The notes below the pieces were generated by a model. The model worked only from the letters and a program-made list of their open reading frames with translations, did no database searches and was not told the origin of the DNA. From Diphasiastrum complanatum (lineage: Eukaryota; Streptophyta; Lycopodiopsida; Lycopodiales; Lycopodiaceae), in assembly GCA_029204225.1 (NCBI GenBank), contig CM055095.1, positions 55,085,612 to 55,149,611 of the forward strand: a DNA stretch of 64,000 bases, in the 5' to 3' direction. Shown here one piece after another: positions 55,618 through 64,000 of this stretch. A program made the translations under genes and the position numbers. Numbering within the stretch: the first letter of the stretch is position 1; each line of letters opens with the position of its first letter.

Positions 55618-56214
55618 ATTAGGCGGCCAAATGTGCAGGTTTTGCCAGATTTAGAAGAGATTTGTGGGCGAGTTTGCTTTTGTAGCATTCCAATCAAGTT
55701 TCTAGCTAAAAATCTTGTTGATTTATGTGTAGAAATTGGATCTTTGTGATCAAAACATCATTTGTATGCATTTCAATTGAAGTAGGGCGAATTCCCTCTG
55801 TACTTATCAGAATAAGGAGACAAAAATTGTTTTGGAAAGAGGGAGATGCAAGATCCAACAAGATCCTATTAGTTTTCCATTCTAGCATATAGTTTTTTGA
55901 TTCAATTTCTTGCTTCTTCATGTCAAAAACTTCAAAATTGATGTAACCCTCTGATTTTCAGTTTGCTGAATGATTCAAGAGTGTATTTCAATCTTAGGAG
56001 TGAGGGAAAAGCAAGTATATTGAGGTTTGGTCTTGGTTTGATCAAGAAATCATAAAACTAGTGGCTAAAATTAAGGAAAAAGTGAGGAAAAGAGAGAAAA
56101 AGTAAGGTTTTAGGTTCCAAATCTTTGTGATTTCTTCTTGTGTTTCATTTGTTGATTCAAGAGAGTGCTTAGTGCATTGGAACAGGTCAAAGATCAGAGA
56201 TCAATCATTGCAAC
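55618..56214 (+). other. Leader of the intact copia
   Basis: About 600 bp without a long ORF between the primer site and the polyprotein start. Parts match the leader of the element at 13 kb (for example 56120-56190 with 13120-13200). Confidence 0.7.
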
Positions 56215-59200
56215 ATGGCTACAAATGGAGGCTACATGTTGGAAAGCAATGATAGGCTTACCTCCCTCAACTATTCTACTTGGAAAGTAAGGATGGAGTC
56301 TTTGCTTGAGATGAATGAGTTGATGGATATTGTTGTAGGTGTGGAGGAGAGACCTTTGGCACCTCAAGAACAATTGAGGTATGACAAGAGGGCAAAGAAA
56401 GCCCTTCACATGATCAAGATGAATGTGACAAATGAGCTTATCAAAGAGGTTGGTAAGTGCACATCATCTAGTGAAGCTTGGGAAGCCTTGAAGAAGGTTT
56501 ATGAATCCAAGTCTACTTCTAGAGTGTTGACTTTAAGAAGGCAAATCTTTTCTTGTATGCAAAAGAAGAGTGAGAATGGACATGCTTTTGTTTTGAGAGT
56601 TAAAGCATTGAATGATGAGTTAGCATGCATTAATGATGGCATAAATAATGAGGAGCTTGTTCAAGTGATTCTCAATGGCTTGTTGGATGATCATGCTAAT
56701 CTTGTTCAAAGTTATGCTATCCAAAAATGTTTACCAAGTGTTGGAGACTTGCAAGAGGTCTTGTTGGCTGAAGAATTCAGGTTGCAAGCAAGAGTGGGAG
56801 CATCTTCTACATCTCAAGGAGGAGAAGAGGAGGCAATGTTCTCTAAAGGCAAGTTCAAGGGCAAAGGTAAAAGCAATTGGTCTAAAGGGCAAGACCAAGG
56901 TGAGCACTCTACTTTTGGCAAAAAGAAGGATAGATCTAAGCTAAAATGTTTCTATTGTGGAGTCAAAGGGCATTTTGCTAGTGATTGTTTTAAGAAAAAG
57001 AGGGATCAAGGGGAAAAGCAAACCAATCTAACTATTGATGAGGGTGGGGATGAGCTTCTTTCAAATGATGCTTTTGTTATGTCATCTTGCTTGTTGGCTA
57101 ATCATGGAGACATTGATCCTTGGTGGATTGATAGTGGAGCCACTTCTCATATGACATATCATAAAGAGTATTTTTCATCTTTAATGGCATTTGATGGTGA
57201 TAGGAAGGTAATCTATACCGCAAATGATGGTGAGTGTGCAATCAAGGGGATTGGCACAATTCCTATTTCACTTTCTACAAATAGGAATATAGAATTGAAA
57301 GATGTTTTGCTCATTCCATCCATTACCAAGAACTTACTTAGTGTAAGCCAAATGCTTGACAAAGGATTCAAAGTTGAGTTTGATGGTGATGCTTGCTTGA
57401 TCAAAAAGGGGTGTAGTATCATTGCAAAAGGGAAAAGGCAAGGGAAATTGTTCAAGCTTGATGCATGTGTTGTTGCTAACCAAGTTGGATGCATGGCAAA
57501 TGAACAAATGTCAATTCAAGAGGTATGGCATAAAAGGATGGGACATCTCAACTACAAGGCCTTGGAGGTAATAGCCAAAAAGGAGGTAGTAAGGGGACTT
57601 CCCAAGTCTCTTACTTGCTTGAATCATGTTTGTGAAGAATGTGCTTTGTCTAAATCACATAGATTGCCATATACTAGATCTATATCTAGATCTAAGATGC
57701 CTTTTTCTCTCTTGCATTCGGATATTCATGGTGTTACTACAATTAGCAATGGAGGTGCTAAGATGTATGTAACTTTCATTGATGATTTTAGTAGATTTTG
57801 TTGGGTTTATCTACTAAAGAGCAAGGATGAGGTGTTTGATGTGTTTGTCAAGTTCAAAGTTGCTATTGAGACTCAATTTACAACCAAAATCAAATGCTTG
57901 AGGAGCGACAATGGTGGTGAATACATTTCTAACAAATTCAAAGCCTTTTGCGATGAGCATGGGATCAAGAGGGAGTACACATGTCCAAGAACACCACAAC
58001 AAAATGGAGTGGCCGAGAGGAAGAATAGAACCTTGTGTGAGAGTGCAAAGGCAATGAGATTGAATGCTAATCTTCCTAAACCTTTTTGGAGTGATGCTTT
58101 GTTGTGTGCAAATTTCCTATGCAATAGATGGCCAAGTGTTGTATTGGAAGGAAAAACCCCTTTTGAAGCTTTGTTTGGTACGAAGCCTAATGTCAAGTTT
58201 CTAAGAACTTTTGGATGCATTTGCTACTTCAACATTACTCTTGATGATAGAACTAAGGAGGATCCATCTTCAAGAAAGGGCATTTTTGTTGGTTATAGTG
58301 AAGTAAGCAAAGCATATAGGATTTATGTTCCTTCAATCAAGAAAGTGTTCACAAGTAGGGATGTCATTTTTGATGAAAGTAACATTCCAAAAGTTGTTTC
58401 AAGTGATGATGGTGTTGTTGCAACTAATGTGCTTGATGACAATGGAGTTGATGACACATTGGATGTGGATGTTGAAGAAGCCTCTTCAAGTCAAATTCCA
58501 AGGAGAACTCCAAGGCATAAAGTGAAACCCTCAAGGCTCACTTATGATGGCAAAGGTAAGCAAGTGGTGGATGGATCCAACTATGCTTTCCTAACTTCTT
58601 TTGATGTACCTTCATGTGTAGATGAAGCAAGGCAAAAAGAGGAATGGATCCAAGCAATGGATCTTGAGTTTGAAGCACTTATGAAGAACAACACATGGAG
58701 ATTGGTGGAGCTTCCAAAGGGCAAAAGTGCAATTGGATGCAAATGGATCTTCAAGGTAAAGACAAATCAAGATGGATCTATCAACAAGTTGAAGGCAAGG
58801 TTGGTGGCTAAAGGTTATGCTCAAGAGCATGGCATTGACTATGAGGAAACCTTTGCACCCGTGGCAAAGATGGTGAGCATAAGAGTAATCATTTCCCTTG
58901 CAACTCTTTATGGATGGGATCTTTGGCAATTAGACATTTCTAATGCTTTCTTGAATGGTGATCTTGAAGAGGAAGTCTACATGGAGCAACCCGAGAGCTA
59001 TGTTTCTCATAGCAAGCCTAATCATGTGTGTTTTCTACAAAAAAGTTTGTATGGTCTTAAGCAAGCACCAAGGAGTTGGTATGCTAGGCTTAACTCTTTT
59101 CTACTTTCTCAAAACTTCACTATGAGTGAGTATGATCATTCACTTTACTTTAGAATTAGTGCTAATGATGTTACAATCCTTCTAATTTATGTGGATGACA

Positions 59201-60141
59201 TTATTTTAAGTGGAGGGAACAAGGAAGATATAGAAGATATCAAGAAAGCACTAAAAAAGGAATTTGAAGTGCATGATCTTGGTCTTTTGAGCTATATCTT
59301 AGGAATAGAAGTAATTAGAACTTCTCAAATCACTTTTATTTCACAAGAGAAGTATGCTATTTCTATTCTCAATAGATTTCATATGGTAGATGCAAATCCT
59401 ATTGATACACCTATGGAATCACATGTAAAGCTAACTATAAGAGGTAATGAAAGATCCTTCGAGGACATTACTCTCTATAGGAAGCTAATAGGTTCTCTTA
59501 TATATCTAACCATCACAAGACCTGATTTATCTTATTGTGTTGGTAGATTAAGCCAATTCATGCAAGATCCTAGCATAGAACATTGGAAACTAGGAAAGAG
59601 GATCTTGAGATACATCTCGGGAACAAAAGATTTTGGCATTGTTTATAGAGGCTCATCACCTAACTTATTTGGTTTTTCAGATTCAGATTTTGCAGGAGAC
59701 CTTATGGATAGAAAATCCATAAATGCACATGCTATTTTCATAGGTGATGGAGCTATCTCATGGATGTCGAAGAAACAAGCAACTATATCACTTTCTTCTA
59801 GTGAGGCCGAGTACAAAGCTTTGACATCATGCACAAAGGAGATGGTGTGGATCAAGAGGATGATTATGGAGCTTCATTTGCTGGATTTTTCAGAGAGTCC
59901 AATCATCTTTTGTGACAACCTTTCAGCCCAAAGTCTAGCAAGCAATCCGGTTTTCCATGCAAGGAGCAAACATATCGAGGTGGCTTACCATTTTGTGAGA
60001 GAACAAGTGTTGACAAAAGAGATCAAGCTTGAACATGTCCCATCAAAGGAATGTGTGGCTGATATCTTTACCAAAGCATTGGGAAAGGACTTATTTTTCA
60101 AGCATAGAACAAGTCTTGTGTACTTTCTAAATCTATGCTAA
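56215..60141 (+). CDS. Copia Gag-Pol polyprotein, intact
   Basis: 1308 residues without a stop. ATG 56215 aligns with the starts of related copies. Domain order is as follows. Gag DUF4219/UBN2 is at about 10-200. The zinc knuckle is C245-x2-C248-x4-H253-x4-C258. Protease has D306-S-G (WWIDSGATSH). GAG-pre-integrase is at about 437-490 (WHKRMGHLNY, CEECALSKSH). Integrase has the catalytic triad D503, D565, E601, with exactly 35 residues between D565 and E601. Reverse transcriptase is at about 820-1060 with Y992-V-D-D995. RNase H has D1158, E1197 and D1234 and the RSKHIEVAYHFV block. Integrase before reverse transcriptase defines Ty1/copia. The protein would form virus-like particles in the cytoplasm and insert cDNA in the nucleus. 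All key residues seen are present, so it may be functional and may serve the gag-only relatives in trans. Confidence 0.96.
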   Translation: MATNGGYMLESNDRLTSLNYSTWKVRMESLLEMNELMDIVVGVEERPLAPQEQLRYDKRAKKALHMIKMNVTNELIKEVGKCTSSSEAWEALKKVYESKSTSRVLTLRRQIFSCMQKKSENGHAFVLRVKALNDELACINDGINNEELVQVILNGLLDDHANLVQSYAIQKCLPSVGDLQEVLLAEEFRLQARVGASSTSQGGEEEAMFSKGKFKGKGKSNWSKGQDQGEHSTFGKKKDRSKLKCFYCGVKGHFASDCFKKKRDQGEKQTNLTIDEGGDELLSNDAFVMSSCLLANHGDIDPWWIDSGATSHMTYHKEYFSSLMAFDGDRKVIYTANDGECAIKGIGTIPISLSTNRNIELKDVLLIPSITKNLLSVSQMLDKGFKVEFDGDACLIKKGCSIIAKGKRQGKLFKLDACVVANQVGCMANEQMSIQEVWHKRMGHLNYKALEVIAKKEVVRGLPKSLTCLNHVCEECALSKSHRLPYTRSISRSKMPFSLLHSDIHGVTTISNGGAKMYVTFIDDFSRFCWVYLLKSKDEVFDVFVKFKVAIETQFTTKIKCLRSDNGGEYISNKFKAFCDEHGIKREYTCPRTPQQNGVAERKNRTLCESAKAMRLNANLPKPFWSDALLCANFLCNRWPSVVLEGKTPFEALFGTKPNVKFLRTFGCICYFNITLDDRTKEDPSSRKGIFVGYSEVSKAYRIYVPSIKKVFTSRDVIFDESNIPKVVSSDDGVVATNVLDDNGVDDTLDVDVEEASSSQIPRRTPRHKVKPSRLTYDGKGKQVVDGSNYAFLTSFDVPSCVDEARQKEEWIQAMDLEFEALMKNNTWRLVELPKGKSAIGCKWIFKVKTNQDGSINKLKARLVAKGYAQEHGIDYEETFAPVAKMVSIRVIISLATLYGWDLWQLDISNAFLNGDLEEEVYMEQPESYVSHSKPNHVCFLQKSLYGLKQAPRSWYARLNSFLLSQNFTMSEYDHSLYFRISANDVTILLIYVDDIILSGGNKEDIEDIKKALKKEFEVHDLGLLSYILGIEVIRTSQITFISQEKYAISILNRFHMVDANPIDTPMESHVKLTIRGNERSFEDITLYRKLIGSLIYLTITRPDLSYCVGRLSQFMQDPSIEHWKLGKRILRYISGTKDFGIVYRGSSPNLFGFSDSDFAGDLMDRKSINAHAIFIGDGAISWMSKKQATISLSSSEAEYKALTSCTKEMVWIKRMIMELHLLDFSESPIIFCDNLSAQSLASNPVFHARSKHIEVAYHFVREQVLTKEIKLEHVPSKECVADIFTKALGKDLFFKHRTSLVYFLNLC

Positions 60142-60150
60142 AACTAGTTG

Positions 60151-60159
60151 AAGAGGGAG
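60151..60159 (+). other. Polypurine tract
   Basis: AAGAGGGAG directly before the 3' LTR; it primes plus-strand synthesis in LTR elements. Confidence 0.9.
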
Positions 60160-60801
60160 TGTGAAAAATTGTCAACTAGTAGTATTTTCCTAACTTGAGA
60201 TTTTGTAGGCCTATGGCCAAATAAAAGTTAGAGATAGGTTCATACATGTATGTAGAGGCCCAAAGTATGTGTACACTACTTTTGAAGTCACATTAATTAG
60301 AGGAGGTCGAGTGTGGAGCTCTTCTATTGGCTCATAATTTGGTGCATTCCTATTTGACCAAATTTCTAGGTATATGGGTGAATCCTATTGGACCCCAATT
60401 TTAGCCTATCATAAGACAAGTGGCCAAGAGGCACTATGGCTGCTATAAATAGCCATCTCCACGAGTATGTACACATCTCATTTTCATTCTATTGAATGAA
60501 TGTTATGCTCTTTGAAGATCCATCTTCTTCTCTCTCACTTTTTTGTTCATATCTTGCATTCTAGCCACTAGAATTGTGATTTCTTTGTTGCTATGGCTTC
60601 ACACGTGTGAAATGCAGGTTGTAGGCTCTGAAGTACGGACAGGGACAGCAAGTTTCTGTTTGTGGAAGCTTATGATCAGATTTTGATGTTTAGTATGCTT
60701 AACATCACAATTTCTATCATTTTTTCAATCTAGATGTGCATAACTTCCATGGCCAAGATCTTTATGAAACTTTAGCATCTTTTGGATCTGAGTTTTTCAC
60801 A
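60160..60801 (+). mobile_element. 3' LTR of the intact copia
   Basis: 642 bp, TGTGAAAAATTG to TTTTTCACA, almost identical to 54960-55605. TATA box at 60444-60452; palindrome at 60600-60609. Confidence 0.95.
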
Positions 60802-60804
60802 GTG

Positions 60805-61818
60805 ACCACCAAATGTGTGTATCTCCAAGCTAGTGTTGATCTCTCCCTTGAACGAGAAATCCTCAAGTTGAAAATGCGCGTGTCATTGCCGCCTATCGAC
60901 GATTTTGCCAAAATGTCACCCGAAATTGGTCAGTTCGAACTCCAAAAATTGAACCTAATTATGAGAATACCATACCATACCTCTATCTCACCTATGATTG
61001 CTCACCTTCTCAAAATTGTCACTAATTTTTAGTTGTCACGATGCCAAATTGCAATTCCATCGCCAATACTAGCTCCCTCCATCAGCCCCCATTCACCTTC
61101 ATTCCACATTTACCACTTTCAAAGAAGTAAGAAAACATGATTTTGATGCGATAATACTTCACTGTACCACCCTATTGTAAAAAACACCAACCAAAATTTG
61201 GACTTATGGCACTAAAACAACAAAAATAGCCTATGACTAGGTCACCCACACTCCAACCCCTTGAAGGGTGATAAAACAGCTCCGAAATGCATTTCTCCTT
61301 ACTCAGTGATGATACTCTATTCATCGGCTCTATGTAGTATTTTTCAGAGTTCCATTTGGCCCAAGGATGGAAAAAAGGGTGCTTTATAGCTGTAGTTAAC
61401 CCCTTTGCCACTTACTATGAAGTTTTTTTTAATGAAGAATTGTCCATTCTACATGTCAGGTCCTTTTATTAAAGTTTTTTCAAAAATTTTCTTCAAACTT
61501 CAAGTGCCACCTTTTGGCTCCATCCAGTGAACTGCCAATGATTTAACGACCTTCTCTTTGTACAGTTAATCTTCCATATCCATGATCCAACAGCTCACGA
61601 GCTCTTGTGCATCGACTTGATGCTCTGCAATCACTACAACCTTCAAGACGCTACGTCCTCTTCTCCGCACGTGTTGGCCAGTGGCCTCCTCTCCACATTT
61701 TCATGATTTGCTAGTCTATTTTTCATCGTGAAATTCTGGAGCGTTTTTTATCCCATCTAATCATGTAGCTGGCTATTCCCTAGCTCTGCACCCTAGAGAA
61801 GATTATTAGAATATGATT
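60805..61818. repeat. Inverted duplication, arm 2, right part
   Basis: Matches the reverse complement of about 8055-9062. The coding-like LEREILKLKMRV and MSPEIGQFELQKLNL stretch is present in both arms, but with an internal stop in arm 1. The duplication stops about 25 bp before the (GA)n tract. Confidence 0.85.
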
Positions 61819-61840
61819 TGGTTGCTCACAACCACTGTTT

Positions 61841-61843
<3 letters not shown>

Positions 61844-61917
<74 letters not shown>
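61844..61917. repeat. (GA)37 microsatellite
   Basis: A pure GA run of about 74 bases just outside the inverted duplication. The Arg-Glu and Leu-Ser ORFs over it are artefacts. Confidence 0.97.
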
Positions 61918-61921
<4 letters not shown>

Positions 61922-62447
61922 GGAGGGGCCCCATCCAAATTTTTTTTTTAACAAAACCATGTAAAACCAATCCAAAAAACAAAAATACAAGTAACGAAAA
62001 AACTAGCAAAACCCACAAGACACAATCAAGCAAGGGAACAATAAAAAAGAAAGAAAAGCTAGACAACAGTGAACGTAGAGACAAACAAAAAAGACAGAGC
62101 TTAGCTTAAAGTCCAAGGAGATAGCGTAAAAAAACTAAACTATTGGGAAGTAAGTCGCAATACCTCATTGTCTTAAAATTGTAACTTAGGGTCTATAATA
62201 AAAGTGCAAGTTTTACGAAAAACCTAGCTAGTCACTGAGCAGTTTTTTTTACGTCCAACATAAAATAAAATGAAAGTCTTCAGAGCAGTCTTTCTACATC
62301 CGACATAACGTAAATTAAAAGTCATCAAAACAGTTGTAGTTTTTAAGTTGCTTGTGTAGTCCTTCAATGCCATTGACGTCTTCTTTCTTTTGGTACTGTG
62401 ACATGAATAGGTCAAAGTTCGTAACATTGTCACCATTAATAAACGTT
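61918..62447. other. No gene seen
   Basis: A-rich spacer; nothing recognised apart from a short repeated block with AGTCTT..AGAGCAGT.TTT near 62235-62300. Confidence 0.5.
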
Positions 62448-62468
62448 TGTGTGTGTGTGTGTGTGTGT
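62448..62468. repeat. (TG)n microsatellite
   Basis: About ten TG units. Confidence 0.95.
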
Positions 62469-62504
62469 TAAGTTGAATAGAAAATCATACTCAAAGCAAA
62501 ATGT

Positions 62505-62570
62505 TGAGAGAGAGAGAGAGAGAATGTAGGGTAGCAAAATGTTGAGAGAGAGAGAATGTAGGCTGTTGTG
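62505..62570. repeat. GA tract with a duplicated GAATGTAGG unit
   Basis: AAAATGTTGAGAGAGA...GAATGTAGG occurs twice in a row, differing in the number of GA units. Confidence 0.85.
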
Positions 62571-63571
62571 AAGAAAATTTGAATCATGAGTTTTCATTGG
62601 GCCACGTGTGCCCTAAATCTCAGTTTACCTGCAGCTGTCGGTTCCCAGTCACCTGCAGCTGTCGGTTTTGTGACTGGGAAGAGACGGGAGAGTGCACGAA
62701 ATCTCTAGAAAGCGCAAATAGAGAAGGTTCTAGGAAGCGAGCGCGGCGAGTGAGATTGATCGCTAAAGAAAAAAGAGAGAAAGGGAGACCAGGAGCTGCT
62801 GTGTGCTGCGAGGAGGATGAAAATGCGACGGTGCAGCAATTGGTGCACATTGCAGAATAAGCGCAGGCTGATCGAGGTGCTTTGCATAGCCACTGTGGGC
62901 GACACCTTCAATGTGTTGTTAGCGAACGATGTTGCAATGCTAGTGGCTGCACCGTCTGGGCAGTGGATCGGAGCTGGTGGATCTATGATCGTGTAGTCAC
63001 ACAAGTCCACGGGCGGAGTAAGGAAGCAGGACATAGGAATGGTGAGTGTCCGTGATGTTCTTATTCATGTTTCCGAGGAGGATGAATCAGGGGAATTGAT
63101 CTAGAAGGCAAGCTTGAGCACGCCAGTTTCCAGCATTATTCTATCGAGGGCTTTAGCCTCTGGATGATTAGTCCCAGCACTGGAGGGAGAGTGAGGAGAG
63201 GGATAACGAGTGAGGACAAGGTGAGGTGAGAGACTCGAGAGCATGAGAGGGGAGATATGGTGAGTGAGAGAGAAAGAGAGAGAGAGAGGATGAGAGGGAA
63301 AAGAGAAATTGTGAGAGAGGGGTGAGAGAGCGGGGACAGATGATGAGAGCGCAGAGAGAGAACTTGAGTTTTGTTTCGAGGGTTAGGGTTTGTAGAGAGA
63401 AAAATAGAGAGAGAGAGAGAGGTGCGTTGAGAGAGAGCTGAGACGGGAGAGGTGCGAGAGAGCGCCGAGAGGCGAGAGAGAGAGGGAGATGTGTGAGTGA
63501 GCCCAGAGGTGGGAGAACGCGAGAGTTATGGATTTTTAAGTTTTAGGGTTTTTTTAAGGTTAGGTTTTTTA

Positions 63572-63600
<29 letters not shown>
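62571..63600 (+). other. Purine-rich, GC-richer segment; possible gene 5' region
   Basis: Base composition changes: 62600-63500 is richer in G and C than the transposon DNA. ACCTGCAGCTGTCGGTT occurs twice (about 62627 and 62651). From 63180 to 63600 the plus strand is a long GAGAG-rich tract. Such GA tracts are common in plant promoters and leaders. ORFs (62579-62860 plus, 62705-63034 minus) show no family features, so no gene is called. Confidence 0.35.
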
Positions 63601-63602
<2 letters not shown>

Positions 63603-64000
63603 TGAGTCCAATGACTTTTCCACTAGAGAAACTTGGCATTAAAACATTGTGAGGAAATTATGTTGAGTTGTGATTTTATGGCAAAATGGCAATGGATAAA
63701 TTGTTCCCTTATATAGGAGGAGAGAGGGTGCCCAAACTTTGCATGATAGCAAAAGTTTGTTCCACTTTTAACATTCAACACAAAATTATTCTCTCTCTCT
63801 CTCTCTCCATTGCCATGAAACTTTCAATGCCCTTTTCCACGAACAATCCTCTCCTAAAATGAATGGTCAACATTGGGATTCAAGCCTTTCCTAAAACGAA
63901 TGATCAATATTGGGACCTTTATAAATGAGACACTTAATATTTTGATGTTAAGTTTTTCATTAACACCATCATTTTGTTTTGTTGTTGTTCTTTGTTTTTG
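63601..64000. other. No gene seen
   Basis: AT-rich end of the window with a short CT run at 63790-63806. Two similar stretches with AA.GAATG.TCAA.ATTGGGA occur at about 63857 and 63895. Confidence 0.5.

Larger units (their letters stand above)
54960..60801 (+). mobile_element. Complete Ty1/copia retrotransposon, apparently young
   Basis: 5842 bp with two near-identical LTRs, an exact primer site, one open 1308-codon polyprotein and the polypurine tract AAGAGGGAG at 60151-60159. The element splits arm 2 of the inverted duplication; arm 1 keeps the empty site near 9062-9069. The flanks are ATCACTTG on the left and GTGACCACC on the right, while the empty site reads CACTTGTGACCACC. So a full 5-bp target duplication is not seen, and a few bases at the left junction were probably lost. 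With open frames and nearly identical LTRs it is the best candidate for recent activity in the window. Confidence 0.95.

Noticed and set aside
61806-62109. ORFs over the (GA)37 tract
   Set aside because: Low-complexity artefacts of the microsatellite.

Overview
This window looks like nuclear DNA of a land plant with a large, transposon-rich genome. The evidence is many Ty1/copia retrotransposons with a tRNA-iMet primer site (TGGTATCAGAGC or decayed forms), spliced gene pieces with GT-AG introns, and fragments of the largest subunit of RNA polymerase IV, a plant-only enzyme. No bacterial-type operon, rRNA, tRNA or CRISPR array was seen. The species cannot be read from the sequence.

Layout: 1-7.8 kb holds an LTR and leader of one copia element, a decayed minus-strand copia (about 1.79-5.58 kb) cut by a (TC)40 tract, a solo LTR (5864-6662) and a second copia LTR. 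8.06-9.9 kb is one arm of an inverted duplication whose other arm lies at 54.1-61.8 kb. 9.9-24.6 kb is a pile of five broken copia elements. 25.4-32 kb is a decayed copia split by a clean nested LTR element (28388-31911, 5-bp target duplication) that carries an unrecognised ORF. 32.9-37.6 kb holds two host gene relics: a PfkB-type sugar kinase fragment and an NRPD1-like Pol IV subunit pseudogene lacking its metal-A segment. 40.87-41.45 kb holds a small three-exon gene with one C2H2-like finger and intact splice phases; its 3' end has a diverged relative near 39.1 kb. 42.05-43.35 kb is a LINE relic. 43.36-47.6 kb is a non-autonomous copia with gag-protease and a non-pol coding region. 50.57 kb has a second Pol IV/V-type exon. 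51.7-54.06 kb is an internally inverted gag-only copia. 54.96-60.8 kb is a complete, apparently young copia with a 1308-codon open polyprotein. 61.8-64 kb is microsatellite-rich DNA without a recognised gene.

As a system: the intact copia at 55-60.8 kb is the only element here that could supply reverse transcriptase, integrase and RNase H. The elements at 13, 44 and 52 kb share gag and LTR features with it but have lost pol and carry other coding-like sequence instead, so they look like non-autonomous partners. LTRs of this group share TGTGAA/TTCACA ends and a CACACGTGTG palindrome (or a one-base variant) about 180-205 nt before the LTR 3' end, which is the most intriguing regulatory signal of the window.
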